Below are positions 43,753 to 55,328 of a stretch of 64,000 nucleotides of DNA, piece by piece; positions within the stretch are counted from its first letter, which is position 1; each line of letters begins with the position of its first letter. The notes under the pieces were generated by a model. That model was not told the origin of the DNA, searched no databases, and saw only the letters and a program-made list of their open reading frames with translations. Source of the stretch: Fodinibacter sp963747405 (GTDB lineage Bacteria; Actinomycetota; Actinomycetes; Actinomycetales; Dermatophilaceae); the NCBI GenBank assembly GCA_963747405.1, contig CAVVFG010000012.1, positions 182,174 to 246,173 on the forward strand. Reading direction: 5' to 3'. Position numbers and translations under genes: made by a program.

Positions 43753-45648
43753 ATGGCGAGGGGTCCGGTGGAGGTACGGGCGGCCTGCGAGTCGGCGTTG
43801 GCCGAGCTCGCCGGTGCCGTGCCCACCTCCGACGTGCTGGGGTCGCGCGAGCAGTGGTCGGCCGCAATCGGGGCCGCGCAGCGGGTGATCGACGTGGCAT
43901 CGGCAGTGCAGGACGCCGCCATCGTGCGCCTGGCGGCGATCGAGCCCGAGTGGCTCGACGACGGCACCGAGGTCGAGTCACACCGCGCCCTCGGCCACGC
44001 CGCCCTCGACGCACCCGCGATCGTGTCCGGGGTGCTGGTGACGTCAGCACGGCACGCCGAGGGCCGGGTGCGCACCGCACTGCTGCTCGCGGCGGACGGC
44101 CCGGCCGGCACCGACACCGTGAGCGGGCTGGGGGGCCTGCACGCGTCCATGGCCGCGGGCCGGCTCGACGCCTACCGGGCGAGCGTGGTCGCCGACGAGC
44201 TCGAGCACGCCCCCGCCGAGGTGCGGGCCACCGTGGTGGCGGCGCTCGAGGGGCACGTCGAGGTCGAGGATGCCACGCACCTGCGGCGGCGCTGCCGCCG
44301 CGTGCTGGCCAGGATCAGCCCCGACCTGTTGCGCCAGCGGGCCGCGCGGGCCCGGGCAGAGTCGCGGCTGCGGCGCTGGGCCGACGAGCCGGGCGTCGAC
44401 CGCTGGGAGGGCACCTTCCCCTCCGAGGAAGCGGCGTCCGCGTGGGCCGCCATCGATGCCCTCGCGCGGCAGTACGTCACCGACGGGATGTGCGCCACGA
44501 TCGAGCGCGCGCGGGCCAAGGCGCTCACCGACCTGGTCGCCGGCCACGCCACCGTCACCACGGTGCTCACCGTCACCGTCCCTGCGGCCGCCCTGCCGTG
44601 TTCTGCCGGTTCCGAGGTCGAACCTGCCCCCAGGGCCGCCGCACCCCCTGCCGATGCCCCAGCCCTCACCTCCACGGACGCGGCAGGTGCTGTCGTCCCC
44701 GGGCGCAGGTCGCTGGGTGCCACCGGCCGGGCCGACGGCACCCTCACCGCGGAGCGGGAAAAGACCGTCATCGACGACGGCGACCTGGTCGAGGTCACCG
44801 GGCCGAGTGCCGGGGAGCCGGTGCTGGTGTCCCGGCGGTGGCTGGCAGACACCGCAGCGACGTCCACCGTCGAGGTGGTGCCCTGCCACCCGGTCACCGG
44901 AGCGCTGCTCGATGGTGGTGCGGTGTCGACCGATCCGGCCGGCGCCGACGCCGAGCCGACGGTGGACCGGTCGCAGACAGCACAGCGTGGTCCGGCCATC
45001 ACGAACACGTCGAGCCCCGGTCACGGCCCGGGCAGCTACCGACCATCGCCAACCATGGCTCGCCGGATCCGGGCACGTGACCGGCGTTGCCGGTTCCCCG
45101 GCTGCACGGTGGCGGCGGTGTTCGGCGACCTCGACCACGTGCGTCCCTGGCCGCGGGGCCGCACCGCCGACGACAACCTGATCTGCCTGTGCCGGCGTCA
45201 CCACCGCACCAAGCAACGACCCGGCTGGCGCGTCATCCTGCGACCCGACGGCGTCGCGACCTGGACCGACCCCACCGGCCGGGCCCGCACCACCCATCCG
45301 GTCGATGCCCTGAGCGCCACGGTGCTCACCACACCTCCCGGAACGCCGGCGCCGTCGGTCAGCCCCAGCCGCACACGTTTCGAGCTGCCCGACGCTCCGC
45401 ACAGCGAGCTCGGGTTCCTCCTCGAGCACCTCGTCGCAGGACCTCCGGGGCGGCACCGACCGGCGGCCGCCCGTCCCGTCACCTCGTGGTACGACGACCA
45501 AGGCCCCGGCGTCCAGCCCATCGGCAGGCGACGGCGTGTCGAGTTCGCCCCCCGGCCCGAGGTTGTGGTGCTCGACCGCACGGGCAGCACGTGTCGGCGG
45601 GTGGCCCGACGGGGTCGTCCTCCCGATGCCGACGTCCCGCCGTTCTGA
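43753..45648 (+). CDS. DUF222 / HNH endonuclease signature (13E12-like) protein
   Basis: The 631-residue product starts at ATG 43753 behind GGGGGTGAGG. The N-terminal DUF222 domain (about 10-330) is helical with AAQRVIDVASAVQDAAIVRL, GRLDAYRASVVADELEHAP and RWADEPGVDRWEGTFPSEEA. After a low-complexity Ala/Pro section (about 280-310) a C-terminal HNH motif follows: RRCRFPGCTVAAVFGDLDHV, PWPRGRTADDNLICLCRRHH, TKQRPGWRV. The His/Asn residues and the CxxC-like pairs (RFPGC, CLCRRHH) are as in the family. Such proteins resemble 13E12 repeat-family members and may cut DNA during damage responses, consistent with the SOS-like promoter upstream. Confidence 0.88.
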   Translation: MARGPVEVRAACESALAELAGAVPTSDVLGSREQWSAAIGAAQRVIDVASAVQDAAIVRLAAIEPEWLDDGTEVESHRALGHAALDAPAIVSGVLVTSARHAEGRVRTALLLAADGPAGTDTVSGLGGLHASMAAGRLDAYRASVVADELEHAPAEVRATVVAALEGHVEVEDATHLRRRCRRVLARISPDLLRQRAARARAESRLRRWADEPGVDRWEGTFPSEEAASAWAAIDALARQYVTDGMCATIERARAKALTDLVAGHATVTTVLTVTVPAAALPCSAGSEVEPAPRAAAPPADAPALTSTDAAGAVVPGRRSLGATGRADGTLTAEREKTVIDDGDLVEVTGPSAGEPVLVSRRWLADTAATSTVEVVPCHPVTGALLDGGAVSTDPAGADAEPTVDRSQTAQRGPAITNTSSPGHGPGSYRPSPTMARRIRARDRRCRFPGCTVAAVFGDLDHVRPWPRGRTADDNLICLCRRHHRTKQRPGWRVILRPDGVATWTDPTGRARTTHPVDALSATVLTTPPGTPAPSVSPSRTRFELPDAPHSELGFLLEHLVAGPPGRHRPAAARPVTSWYDDQGPGVQPIGRRRRVEFAPRPEVVVLDRTGSTCRRVARRGRPPDADVPPF

Positions 45649-45813
45649 GCGGTCCCGGGTCCGCCCGTCGGGCAGCGATCCCGGGTGGGCTGCTGATCGC
45701 AGGTGGCGTGCTGTTCGCCGGTGACGATTCCGGACCAGGTCGATCGTCATGCCGTTGGACACTGCCACCGCGGCGGAGTCCGTGACATCGTGACGACGAC
45801 GAAGGAGACCGCG

Positions 45814-46197
45814 ATGCGATACCTGCTGCTCATGAGCTACGCCGAGCCGGAGCCGGGCGCCATCCCCGACGAGGCCATCCGCGAGACCCAGGACGCGTTC
45901 GGCGCCTACGGCCGGGCGCTGGAGGAGGCCGGCGTGCTGGTCGCCGGCGAGGTGCTCGCCTCCGCGTCCTCCACCACCACCCTCACCCTGCGTGGTGGCT
46001 CCCTCGAGGTGCAGGACGGCCCGTTCGCCGAGACCAAGGAGGCCCTCGCCGGTGTCTTCGTCGTCGATGTACCCGACCTCGACGCCGCCCTGGGGTGGGC
46101 CGAGAAGTGCCCGGGTGCCCAGTTCGGCGTCATGGAGGTGCGCGCCACCAGCACGTCGTTCATCGACGGCACCTGGACGGCGAGCTGCCCCCTGTGA
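45814..46197 (+). CDS. YciI-related DGPF-domain protein, second copy
   Basis: The 127-residue product starts at ATG 45814 after GAAGGAGACC. It opens MRYLLLMSYAEPEPGAIPDE, contains VQDGPFAETKEALAGVFVVD and ends with a short extension (STSFIDGTWTASCPL). It overlaps the following sigma gene by 4 bp (GTGA, 46194-46197), so the order is DGPF then sigma, on the plus strand. In pair 1 (28.4-29.9 kb) DGPF also precedes sigma but on the minus strand. Confidence 0.88.
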   Translation: MRYLLLMSYAEPEPGAIPDEAIRETQDAFGAYGRALEEAGVLVAGEVLASASSTTTLTLRGGSLEVQDGPFAETKEALAGVFVVDVPDLDAALGWAEKCPGAQFGVMEVRATSTSFIDGTWTASCPL

Positions 46198-47492
46198 ACG
46201 AGCCGCCCGACGCGGCACCGGCAGCGGCACCCCCGCGACCGCAGCCGGAGGCGACGACGGCACCGGCATCCGACCTCCGAACCACCGCGCTGGTGCGGGC
46301 TGAGCTCGCGGCCCGCACCAGCTACGGCCGCCTCCTCGCCCTCCTCGCCGCCGGCACCAGCGACATCGCCGGCGCCGAGGACGCCCTCGCCGACGCCTTC
46401 GAACGCGCCCTGCGCACCTGGCCCGTCGACGGCATCCCCGACAAGCCCAACGCCTGGCTGCTCACGGTCGCCCGCAACCGGCAGCGCGACCGCTGGCGCT
46501 CGGCCGAGGCGACCCGCACCACCGCCCTCGACCCCCACGCACCCGCCCCCGTGCATCTCGACGCCGTCGACCCGGATGCCGTGCCCGACCGCCGCCTCGA
46601 ACTGATGCTGGTCTGTGCCAACCCCGCGATCACCCCCGCGGACCGCACGCCGCTCATGCTCAACACCGTGCTGGGCTTCACCGCCGAGCAGGTCGCCCGC
46701 AGCTACGCCGTGCCCACCCGCACGATGGCGACCCGCCTGGTGCGAGCCAAGCGCCGCATCCGTGACAACCGCATCCCGTTCCGGCTTCCCGACCGCTCCC
46801 ACCTGGCAGAGCGGATGGATGCCGTGCTCGCGGCCGTCTATGCGGCCTACGTCATCGAGTGGTCCACCGGCCCCGGCGACCGCGAGCTGCCGCCGGAGGC
46901 CCTGCACCTCGCCGAGGTGCTCGCCGAGCTGGTGCCCGATCACGCCGAGGTGCGCGGCCTCGCCGCCCTCGTCGAGCTCTCGGCCGCCCGGCGACCCGCC
47001 CGCATCGGCCCGGACGGCCGCTTCGTCCCGCTCGCCTCCCAGGAGACCGACCGCTGGGATGCCGCGCTCATCGCCCGCGCCCACGACCACCTCCGCGCCG
47101 CGCACCACGCCCGGGTCGTGGGCCGCTACCAGCTCGAGGCGGCGGTGCAGGCCGTGCACTGCGCCCGCCGCGAGACCGGTCGCACCGACTGGCCGACCCT
47201 GCTGGAGCTGCACCGCTCGCTCGCGGCCGTCGCGCCCAGCCTGGGCAGCGCCACGGCGCTGGCCGCGGTGACCGCCGAGGTCGAGGGGCCAGCCGACGGG
47301 CTCGCGCTCCTCGACGCGGATGCCGCCCGCACCGTCCGCTTCCAGCCCGCCTGGGCGACCCGCGCCGAGCTGCTCGCCCGGCTCGACCGCACCGCGGAAG
47401 CCGTCGAGGCCTACGACCGGGCGATCGCCCTGACCCACGAGACCCTCGAGCGCCGGTACCTCGAAGAGCGACGCGCAGCGCTGCGCCGGTGA
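46194..47492 (+). CDS. ECF42-type sigma factor, second copy
   Basis: The 432-residue product has a disordered Pro/Ala leader (about 1-38), then sigma region 2 (YGRLLALLAAGTSDIAGAED, WLLTVARNRQRDRWRSAEAT) and region 4 (VLGFTAEQVARSYAVPTRTM). The long helical C-terminal extension follows (RWDAALIARAHDHLRAAHHA, ELLARLDRTAEAVEAYDRAI). It is coupled to the DGPF gene by GTGA. Similarity to the factor at 28.4 kb is at the level of architecture, so it is not a recent duplicate. Confidence 0.86.
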   Translation: MNEPPDAAPAAAPPRPQPEATTAPASDLRTTALVRAELAARTSYGRLLALLAAGTSDIAGAEDALADAFERALRTWPVDGIPDKPNAWLLTVARNRQRDRWRSAEATRTTALDPHAPAPVHLDAVDPDAVPDRRLELMLVCANPAITPADRTPLMLNTVLGFTAEQVARSYAVPTRTMATRLVRAKRRIRDNRIPFRLPDRSHLAERMDAVLAAVYAAYVIEWSTGPGDRELPPEALHLAEVLAELVPDHAEVRGLAALVELSAARRPARIGPDGRFVPLASQETDRWDAALIARAHDHLRAAHHARVVGRYQLEAAVQAVHCARRETGRTDWPTLLELHRSLAAVAPSLGSATALAAVTAEVEGPADGLALLDADAARTVRFQPAWATRAELLARLDRTAEAVEAYDRAIALTHETLERRYLEERRAALRR

Positions 47493-47605
47493 CCGCCACG
47501 ACTCTGCCGGCGACCGTGGCGACCCTGAGCCGACCCTCGGCAGCCGGCCACCGCCGCGCGGACACCCGGCCTTCGCAGCGCCTCCCCGGCGCCTAGGTTG
47601 GCGGC

Positions 47606-48151
47606 ATGGCCTCCTCCGGCGACGGCATCCGGGTGCTGTTGATGTCAGACACCCACCTCCCGCGGCGCGCGAAGGACCTGCCGGCCCCGCTGTGGGACGA
47701 GGTCGAGCGTGCCGACCTCGTGGTGCACGCCGGCGACTGGGTCGACGTCGCGACGCTCGACCGACTGGCGGCGCGCAGCCGGAGGTTGCTCGCCTGCTGG
47801 GGCAACAACGACGGGCCCGAGCTCAGGGCGCGGCTGCCCGAGGTGGCGCGGGCGACGATCGAGGGCGTGCGGCTCGCCGTGGTGCACGAGACGGGCTCGA
47901 AGGACCGCCGTGAGGAACGGATGCGTGCGGCCCACCCCGACGTCGACCTGTTGGTCTTCGGGCACAGCCACATTCCCTGGGACACGACGCACTCCGGTCT
48001 CAGGTTGCTCAACCCCGGCTCCCCCACCGACCGGCGCCGTGAGCCGCACTGCACCTGGATGACGTGTCGGCTCACCGACGGCACGGTGCACGACGTCGCC
48101 GTGCACCGCCTCCCCAGGGATGGGGCCGGGGCCTCGGTGAAGCGCAGGTAG
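47606..48151 (+). CDS. YfcE-type metallophosphoesterase
   Basis: The 181-residue product has the calcineurin-like metal motifs LLMSDTHLPRRAK (D-x-H), ADLVVHAGDWVD (GDW), LLACWGNNDGPELR (GNND) and LLVFGHSHIPWD (GHSH). These match the YfcE/MJ0936 group of bacterial phosphodiesterases, which use two metal ions to split phosphodiesters such as bis-pNPP or cyclic nucleotides. No signal peptide. The start is 114 bp after the sigma gene. Confidence 0.9.
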   Translation: MASSGDGIRVLLMSDTHLPRRAKDLPAPLWDEVERADLVVHAGDWVDVATLDRLAARSRRLLACWGNNDGPELRARLPEVARATIEGVRLAVVHETGSKDRREERMRAAHPDVDLLVFGHSHIPWDTTHSGLRLLNPGSPTDRRREPHCTWMTCRLTDGTVHDVAVHRLPRDGAGASVKRR

Positions 48152-48286
48152 CGCAGCAACCGCCTCGGCGGGGCGTGCGCAGGTCAGGATCCGAGAAGCA
48201 CGGCGTCGGTGGTGCCGCCTAGTCTTGGCGCGCCGGGCCGCGGTGGAGGCTCCCCGGCATCCGCCCGACCCGAGGAGCACCGCGCG

Positions 48287-50665
<2,379 letters not shown>

Positions 50666-50751
50666 GCGGGGTCGATCCTGTCGACCCGCGGCTGCGACAT
50701 GACGACGGAGGGGACCCACCGCTCCCCTCCACCTCCAAGATACAGCCGACC

Positions 50752-50774
50752 GGGGGGCTTGCGGCAAGACCCCC
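50752..50774 (+). promoter_or_regulatory. Rifamycin-associated-element-like inverted repeat upstream of helR
   Basis: GGGGGG (50752-50757), CTTGC-G-GCAAG (50758-50768) and ACCCCC (50769-50774) form a nested inverted repeat 80 bp before the helR start. It resembles the rifamycin-associated element known to precede rifampin-inducible genes, including helR, in actinobacteria. A TTGCGG/CAGAAT promoter pair (50759-50764 and 50784-50789, 19-bp gap) overlaps it. A further hairpin, GGTCAGG/CCTGACC (50800-50806, 50821-50827), lies in the leader. Confidence 0.65.
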
Positions 50775-50854
50775 GGTGCGGAGCAGAATCGCCGGCCGAG
50801 GTCAGGACCGCCGTGGGGGACCTGACCGGATCCCACCGATCGGAGGCCGCCCGC

Positions 50855-53134
50855 ATGACGCCCAGCACCGTGCCGGACGAGCAGACCACCGCCAGCGCGT
50901 TCGCCCTGCCCGACCACCTCGCCGCCAAGGCCGACCCGGCCCTCGTCGCCGACGACGAGCGCCACTTCGCCGCCATCGGCACCGGCCTCGAGCGCACCGT
51001 CGCCGACCTGACCGGGCGGCTCGACGCGGCTCGGCGGGCCCCGGCCGGCACCGGGCAGGCCGCGCTCGACCGCGACCTCGAGGTGCACCGGCTGACCGCC
51101 CGACTGCACACCCTGGGGCGCTACGGCCTCGACCTCTGCCTCGGCCACGTCGTGCCCGTCGACGGCGGCGAGCCCATCTACGTCGGGCGCCTCGGCCTCA
51201 CCGGGGCGGACGGTGAGCGGCTGCTCGTCGACTGGCGCTCACCGGCGGCCGAGCCGTTCTTCGGCGCGACCCACGCCGACCCGATGGCACTGGCCAGCCG
51301 GCGACGCTACCGCTGGACGCGCGGCCGGGTCAGCGACTACTGGGACGAGGTGTTCTCGCCCGACGCGTTCCGCGGGCACGCGGCATCCCTCGACGACCAG
51401 TCGGCGTTCATCGCCTCCCTCGGCGCCACCCGCTCGCCACGGATGCGCGACGTGCTCGGCACCATCGCGGCCGACCAGGACGCCATCGTGCGGGCCGGCT
51501 CGAAGGGAGCCCTCGTCGTCGACGGCGGGCCGGGCACCGGCAAGACCGTCGTCGCACTGCACCGCACCGCCTACCTGCTGTACTCCGACCCGCGCCTCGG
51601 GCACCGCCGGGGCGGGGTGCTCTTCGTCGGCCCGCACCAGCCCTACCTCGCCTATGTCTGCGACGTGCTGCCGAGCCTGGGCGAGGAGGGCGTGCAGACC
51701 TGCACGCTGCGTGACCTGGTGCCGGAGGGGGTGGCGGCGCTGGACGAGCCCGACCCCCGGGTGGCCCGGCTCAAGGCCGACGCACGACTGGTGGCTGCCA
51801 TCGAGCCGGCCGTGCGCCTCTACGAGGAGCCACCGCAGGAGGGGATGCGGGTCAGCACTCAGTGGGGTGACGTCTGGGTCGGCACCGCCGACTGGGCCGA
51901 CGCCTTCGACGCCCCCGCGCCCGGGGCCGCGCACAACGAGAGCCGCGACGTGGTCTGGGAGGCACTGCTCGGCATCCTCGCCGACACGCTGCGCGGCGAC
52001 GCGGACGCCACCGACCCGGTCGGGGACGGCGGGGCCCCCGGGTGGCCAGACGACGATGCCGGGCCGGCCGACGACTTCGACGCCTACGGCATCGCCACGT
52101 CGGACCCGCTCGAGAAGTTCCGCCGGGCGCTCGCGGCCGACCGTGGGCTGGTGCAGGCGTTCGCGCGGGCCTGGCCGCTGATCGACCCGACCGACCTGGT
52201 CGGTGACCTGTGGTCGGTACCCGCCTACCTGCGCCGGTGCGCGCCCTGGCTGGCCCGCGAGGACATCTTCGCGCTGCAACGCACGGACCCCACCGCGTGG
52301 ACGACCTGCGACCTGCCGCTGCTCGACGCCGCCCGGCGGCGGCTGGGCGACCCGCAGGCACCCGCGCGCCGCGCCCGGCGGGAGGCGGCCGTCGCCGCCG
52401 AGCGTGAGCGGATGGCCGACGTGGTCGCCGACCTCATCGCCAGCGACGACTCCGAGCTGCACGTGATGTCGATGCTGCGCGGGCAGGACCTGCGTACCGC
52501 GCTCGTCGACGAGGATGCTGCGCCGAGCACCGAGGCGGACCTCCTCGCCGGGCCGTTCGCGCACGTGGTCGTCGACGAGGCGCAGGAGCTCACCGACGCC
52601 GAGTGGCAGATGGTGCTCGCCCGCTGCCCGTCGCGCAGCCTGACCATCGTCGGCGACCGCGCCCAGGCCCGGCACGGCTTCCCCGAGTCGTGGCAGGAGC
52701 GGCTCGCCCGGGTCGGCCTCGACCGGGTCGCCCTGGCCACGCTCGACGTCAACTACCGCACTCCCGAGGCGGTGATGGCCGAGGCCGCGCCCGTCATCCG
52801 GGCCGCCATCCCCGACGCCAACGTGCCGACCTCGGTGCGGCGCACCGGCGTGCCCGTGGTGCACGGCCCGGCATCCGACCTGGGTGCCGTCGTCGAGCGG
52901 TGGTCGGCCGAGCACCCCGAGGGCACCGGCTGCGTCATCGGCGACCCGACCTTCGTCGCGACCGACCGGGTGCGATCGCTCACCCCGGTGCTCGCGAAGG
53001 GGCTCGAGTTCGACCTCGTCGTGCTCGTCGACCCGGATCGCTTCGGCGACGGCATCGAGGGGTCCGTCGACCGGTACGTCGCGATGACGCGGGCGACGCA
53101 GCAGCTCGTCGTGCTCACCACGACGTCGGGCTGA
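50855..53134 (+). CDS. helR: HelR-type RNA polymerase-recycling ATPase (HelD-like, UvrD-superfamily)
   Basis: The 759-residue product is read from ATG 50855 behind CGGAGG; an open frame from 50699 would swallow the upstream element. The N-terminal coiled region (about 15-75: ADDERHFAAIGTGLERTVAD) may reach into RNA polymerase. Walker A is VDGGPGTGKTVVALHRTAYL; Walker B-like VVVDEAQELTDAEWQMVLAR; a late helicase motif GLEFDLVVLVDPDRFGDGI. A central region of about 300 residues is non-helicase, as in HelD family members. In Streptomyces HelR displaces rifampicin from RNA polymerase. The upstream element and length close to HelD/HelR support that role here. Confidence 0.85.
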   Translation: MTPSTVPDEQTTASAFALPDHLAAKADPALVADDERHFAAIGTGLERTVADLTGRLDAARRAPAGTGQAALDRDLEVHRLTARLHTLGRYGLDLCLGHVVPVDGGEPIYVGRLGLTGADGERLLVDWRSPAAEPFFGATHADPMALASRRRYRWTRGRVSDYWDEVFSPDAFRGHAASLDDQSAFIASLGATRSPRMRDVLGTIAADQDAIVRAGSKGALVVDGGPGTGKTVVALHRTAYLLYSDPRLGHRRGGVLFVGPHQPYLAYVCDVLPSLGEEGVQTCTLRDLVPEGVAALDEPDPRVARLKADARLVAAIEPAVRLYEEPPQEGMRVSTQWGDVWVGTADWADAFDAPAPGAAHNESRDVVWEALLGILADTLRGDADATDPVGDGGAPGWPDDDAGPADDFDAYGIATSDPLEKFRRALAADRGLVQAFARAWPLIDPTDLVGDLWSVPAYLRRCAPWLAREDIFALQRTDPTAWTTCDLPLLDAARRRLGDPQAPARRARREAAVAAERERMADVVADLIASDDSELHVMSMLRGQDLRTALVDEDAAPSTEADLLAGPFAHVVVDEAQELTDAEWQMVLARCPSRSLTIVGDRAQARHGFPESWQERLARVGLDRVALATLDVNYRTPEAVMAEAAPVIRAAIPDANVPTSVRRTGVPVVHGPASDLGAVVERWSAEHPEGTGCVIGDPTFVATDRVRSLTPVLAKGLEFDLVVLVDPDRFGDGIEGSVDRYVAMTRATQQLVVLTTTSG

Positions 53135-53315
53135 CCGGCCGACCAGGTCGTCGGGCACCAGGAGGGCCTGGTGCCCGGCACTTGGCGGTTGTCCGGCTCA
53201 CCTGTCCGGACGCGGGGGCGCCTGACTACCAGGCGCTCAACCCTGGACGGCCTGCGGCGCCGCGTGGTCCGGAGCACCGCTTCATGTAGGGCGAGGAGAA
53301 TGACTGCTCGGGGTG

Positions 53316-53333
53316 CGCCACTCTAGGGTGGCG
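53316..53333 (+). promoter_or_regulatory. Inverted repeat over the ribosome-binding region
   Basis: CGCCAC-TCTAGG-GTGGCG (53316-53333) ends 2 bp before the ATG at 53336, so a hairpin could hide the ribosome site. The 6-bp arms are short and the case rests on position alone. Confidence 0.3.
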
Positions 53334-53335
53334 TC

Positions 53336-54808
53336 ATGAGCGCTTCGACGGATGCTCCTGACGGCTACAACACGCCAGTACCGAGAACGATTCTGACGCC
53401 GGACCGGGTCGAGACGCGGATCGGAACGCTGGGGTTCTTCGACGGCTTTCCCAGCGACGAGACCGCCGCGAAGGTCTTCGACCACCTGGACTTCGTCAGG
53501 GGGGTCGAGGTGTTCCTCCAGTGCGTTCCGGCCGCCTCGATGGAGGGTCTGCGAGCCGGCCTGACCGGTATCGGCTGCGACGCCGCCCACAAGTTGGCGA
53601 TCGCAGACCAGCTCTTGGACTCCAACCCGCTGTTCCTGACCGGCAACACCGACACTGTCTACGCGCTTGCGATGCTCGACCTGGACCGTGACGGACCGAC
53701 GGTCGTCGAGATACCGCCAGAGTGTGGTCCCGGCACCGTCAACGATGCCTGGTTCCGGTTCGTGACCGACATGGGCGCTCCCGGACCCGACCGCGGCGCC
53801 GGGGGTCGCTACCTGCTGGTGCCCCCCGGGTACGACGGCGCCATCCCTGATGGCTACCACGTCGCCCAGTCGCGTAGTCACACGAACCTGCTGGCGCTTC
53901 GCGGCTTCCTCGTCGACGGCACGACCGATGCAGCGACAGCGATGTTCCGCGACGGCGTCAGGATCTATCCGCTATCCGGCGCAACGCACCCGCCCGAGAT
54001 GGAGTTCATCTCGTTCTCTGGCAGGGCGTTCAACACCATCCACGCCAACAACGAGTTGTTCTACGCGGAACTCGCCGACGTGATCGCCCGCGAACCGATC
54101 GAGGTCATCGATCCCGAGACCCGGGGTCTGCTCGCTTCGATCGGAATCCACAAGGACCGTCCCTTCGAGCCCGACAAGCGGATGCGCGCCACCCTCGTCG
54201 ACGCCGCCGCAGTCGGGAACGCCACTGCCCGCGCCATCTGCTTCCAGACCCGCGACCAGCGTGCCTACTTCTTTCCCGACCGCCGATGGAAGACGGGGTT
54301 CGTCGGGGGCGACTACCAGTGGCTCGATGGCGACGGACGCAGTGGACGCAACATGGACGCCCGGACGCTGTTCTTCTACCAAGCGACGCTGAACACCCCT
54401 GCGATGGCACTGGAGATGGTCGGGGTCGGGTCCCAGTACGCGCTCACGGAGAGAGACGCCTCTGGCGCGTACCTGCACGGCAGCAACACCTACCGCCTCA
54501 CCCTTCCCCCACAGGTCCCTGCCAAGGACTTCTGGTCGCTCATCGCCTACGACCCCCAGACCCGCTCGGAGCTGCAGACAGGCCAACCCCTGCCGAGCCG
54601 CAGCAGCGAGAGCAACCGCGACGAGCTCAGCTACAACGACGACGGCTCCATCGACTTGACCTTCGGGCCGAAACCTCCCAGTGCTCACCGCGGCAACTGG
54701 ATCCAGACGGTGCCCGGCAAGAGCTGGTACGCGATCCTGCGGCTGTACGGGCCACTTGAGCCCTGGTTCGAGAAGACCTGGGTCCCCAACGACATCGAGC
54801 GGCTCTGA
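53336..54808 (+). CDS. DUF1254/DUF1214 family protein
   Basis: The 490-residue product has the DUF1254 N-terminal half (SNPLFLTGNTDTVYALAMLD, PTVVEIPPECGPGTVNDAWF, HVAQSRSHTNLLALRGFLVD) and a C-terminal DUF1214 domain (TYRLTLPPQVPAKDFWSLIA, NRDELSYNDDGSIDLTFGPK, IQTVPGKSWYAILRLYGPLE). No signal peptide is visible, unlike many family members. Codon choice is less extreme than in neighbouring genes (more T- and A-ending codons), hinting at recent transfer. Function unknown. Confidence 0.88.
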   Translation: MSASTDAPDGYNTPVPRTILTPDRVETRIGTLGFFDGFPSDETAAKVFDHLDFVRGVEVFLQCVPAASMEGLRAGLTGIGCDAAHKLAIADQLLDSNPLFLTGNTDTVYALAMLDLDRDGPTVVEIPPECGPGTVNDAWFRFVTDMGAPGPDRGAGGRYLLVPPGYDGAIPDGYHVAQSRSHTNLLALRGFLVDGTTDAATAMFRDGVRIYPLSGATHPPEMEFISFSGRAFNTIHANNELFYAELADVIAREPIEVIDPETRGLLASIGIHKDRPFEPDKRMRATLVDAAAVGNATARAICFQTRDQRAYFFPDRRWKTGFVGGDYQWLDGDGRSGRNMDARTLFFYQATLNTPAMALEMVGVGSQYALTERDASGAYLHGSNTYRLTLPPQVPAKDFWSLIAYDPQTRSELQTGQPLPSRSSESNRDELSYNDDGSIDLTFGPKPPSAHRGNWIQTVPGKSWYAILRLYGPLEPWFEKTWVPNDIERL

Positions 54809-55328
54809 TCTGCGAAGGACCTGATCAGGGCCACGACGCCCTGGGCCGGCGACCATCACCACCAGCACCGATCACGGCCTCCTGAAGAGTTCTGGAACCC
54901 AGCGGGCGTTCCGAGCTGGCGGGGGGGCGGTCCCCGCTTCGGCAGTTTGCGAGCGGTACGGGTCATGGCCGTTCGGGGCATGCGTCCCGCTCATGGGAAG
55001 CTCAAGGCCAAATGCCATGGTCTGGACGACGAAACGCCCTGCGTTGAGTCCGCCGATGGTGCACCCGGCTTCACACTTCTGTTTGACCTCGGCCGTGCGA
55101 ACCATCGGCCTGGCCGCCGTGGTGCCACAGATCATGGCAGCCACTCCCTCGTTGCCTGGCGAATCGCCCCTGGCGCGAAACGGAGGACCCGCTTGTCGAT
55201 CTGCATCTGGCGGCAGACTCATCGTGCACGGCTCAGATCCGGGTGGACCGCGGCGGCGAGGTATTCACCCGCCACCCCACCTCGCCGCGGACCGCTGCGC
55301 GTTTGTGGCCTGAACCCGTTGAGTTGGA
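54809..55328. other. 520-bp stretch without a supported gene
   Basis: Open frames here (for example 54872-55222 on the minus strand) have no recognisable motif, a poor ribosome site and odd composition. Base composition is milder than the rest of the window. It could be decayed DNA. Confidence 0.5.

Noticed and set aside
50699..50854. Upstream extension of the helR frame
   Set aside because: It would translate through the inverted repeat and promoter; the ATG at 50855 has a good ribosome site and family-like start.
54872..55222. Minus-strand 116-residue open frame
   Set aside because: No recognisable motif, ribosome site or family composition.
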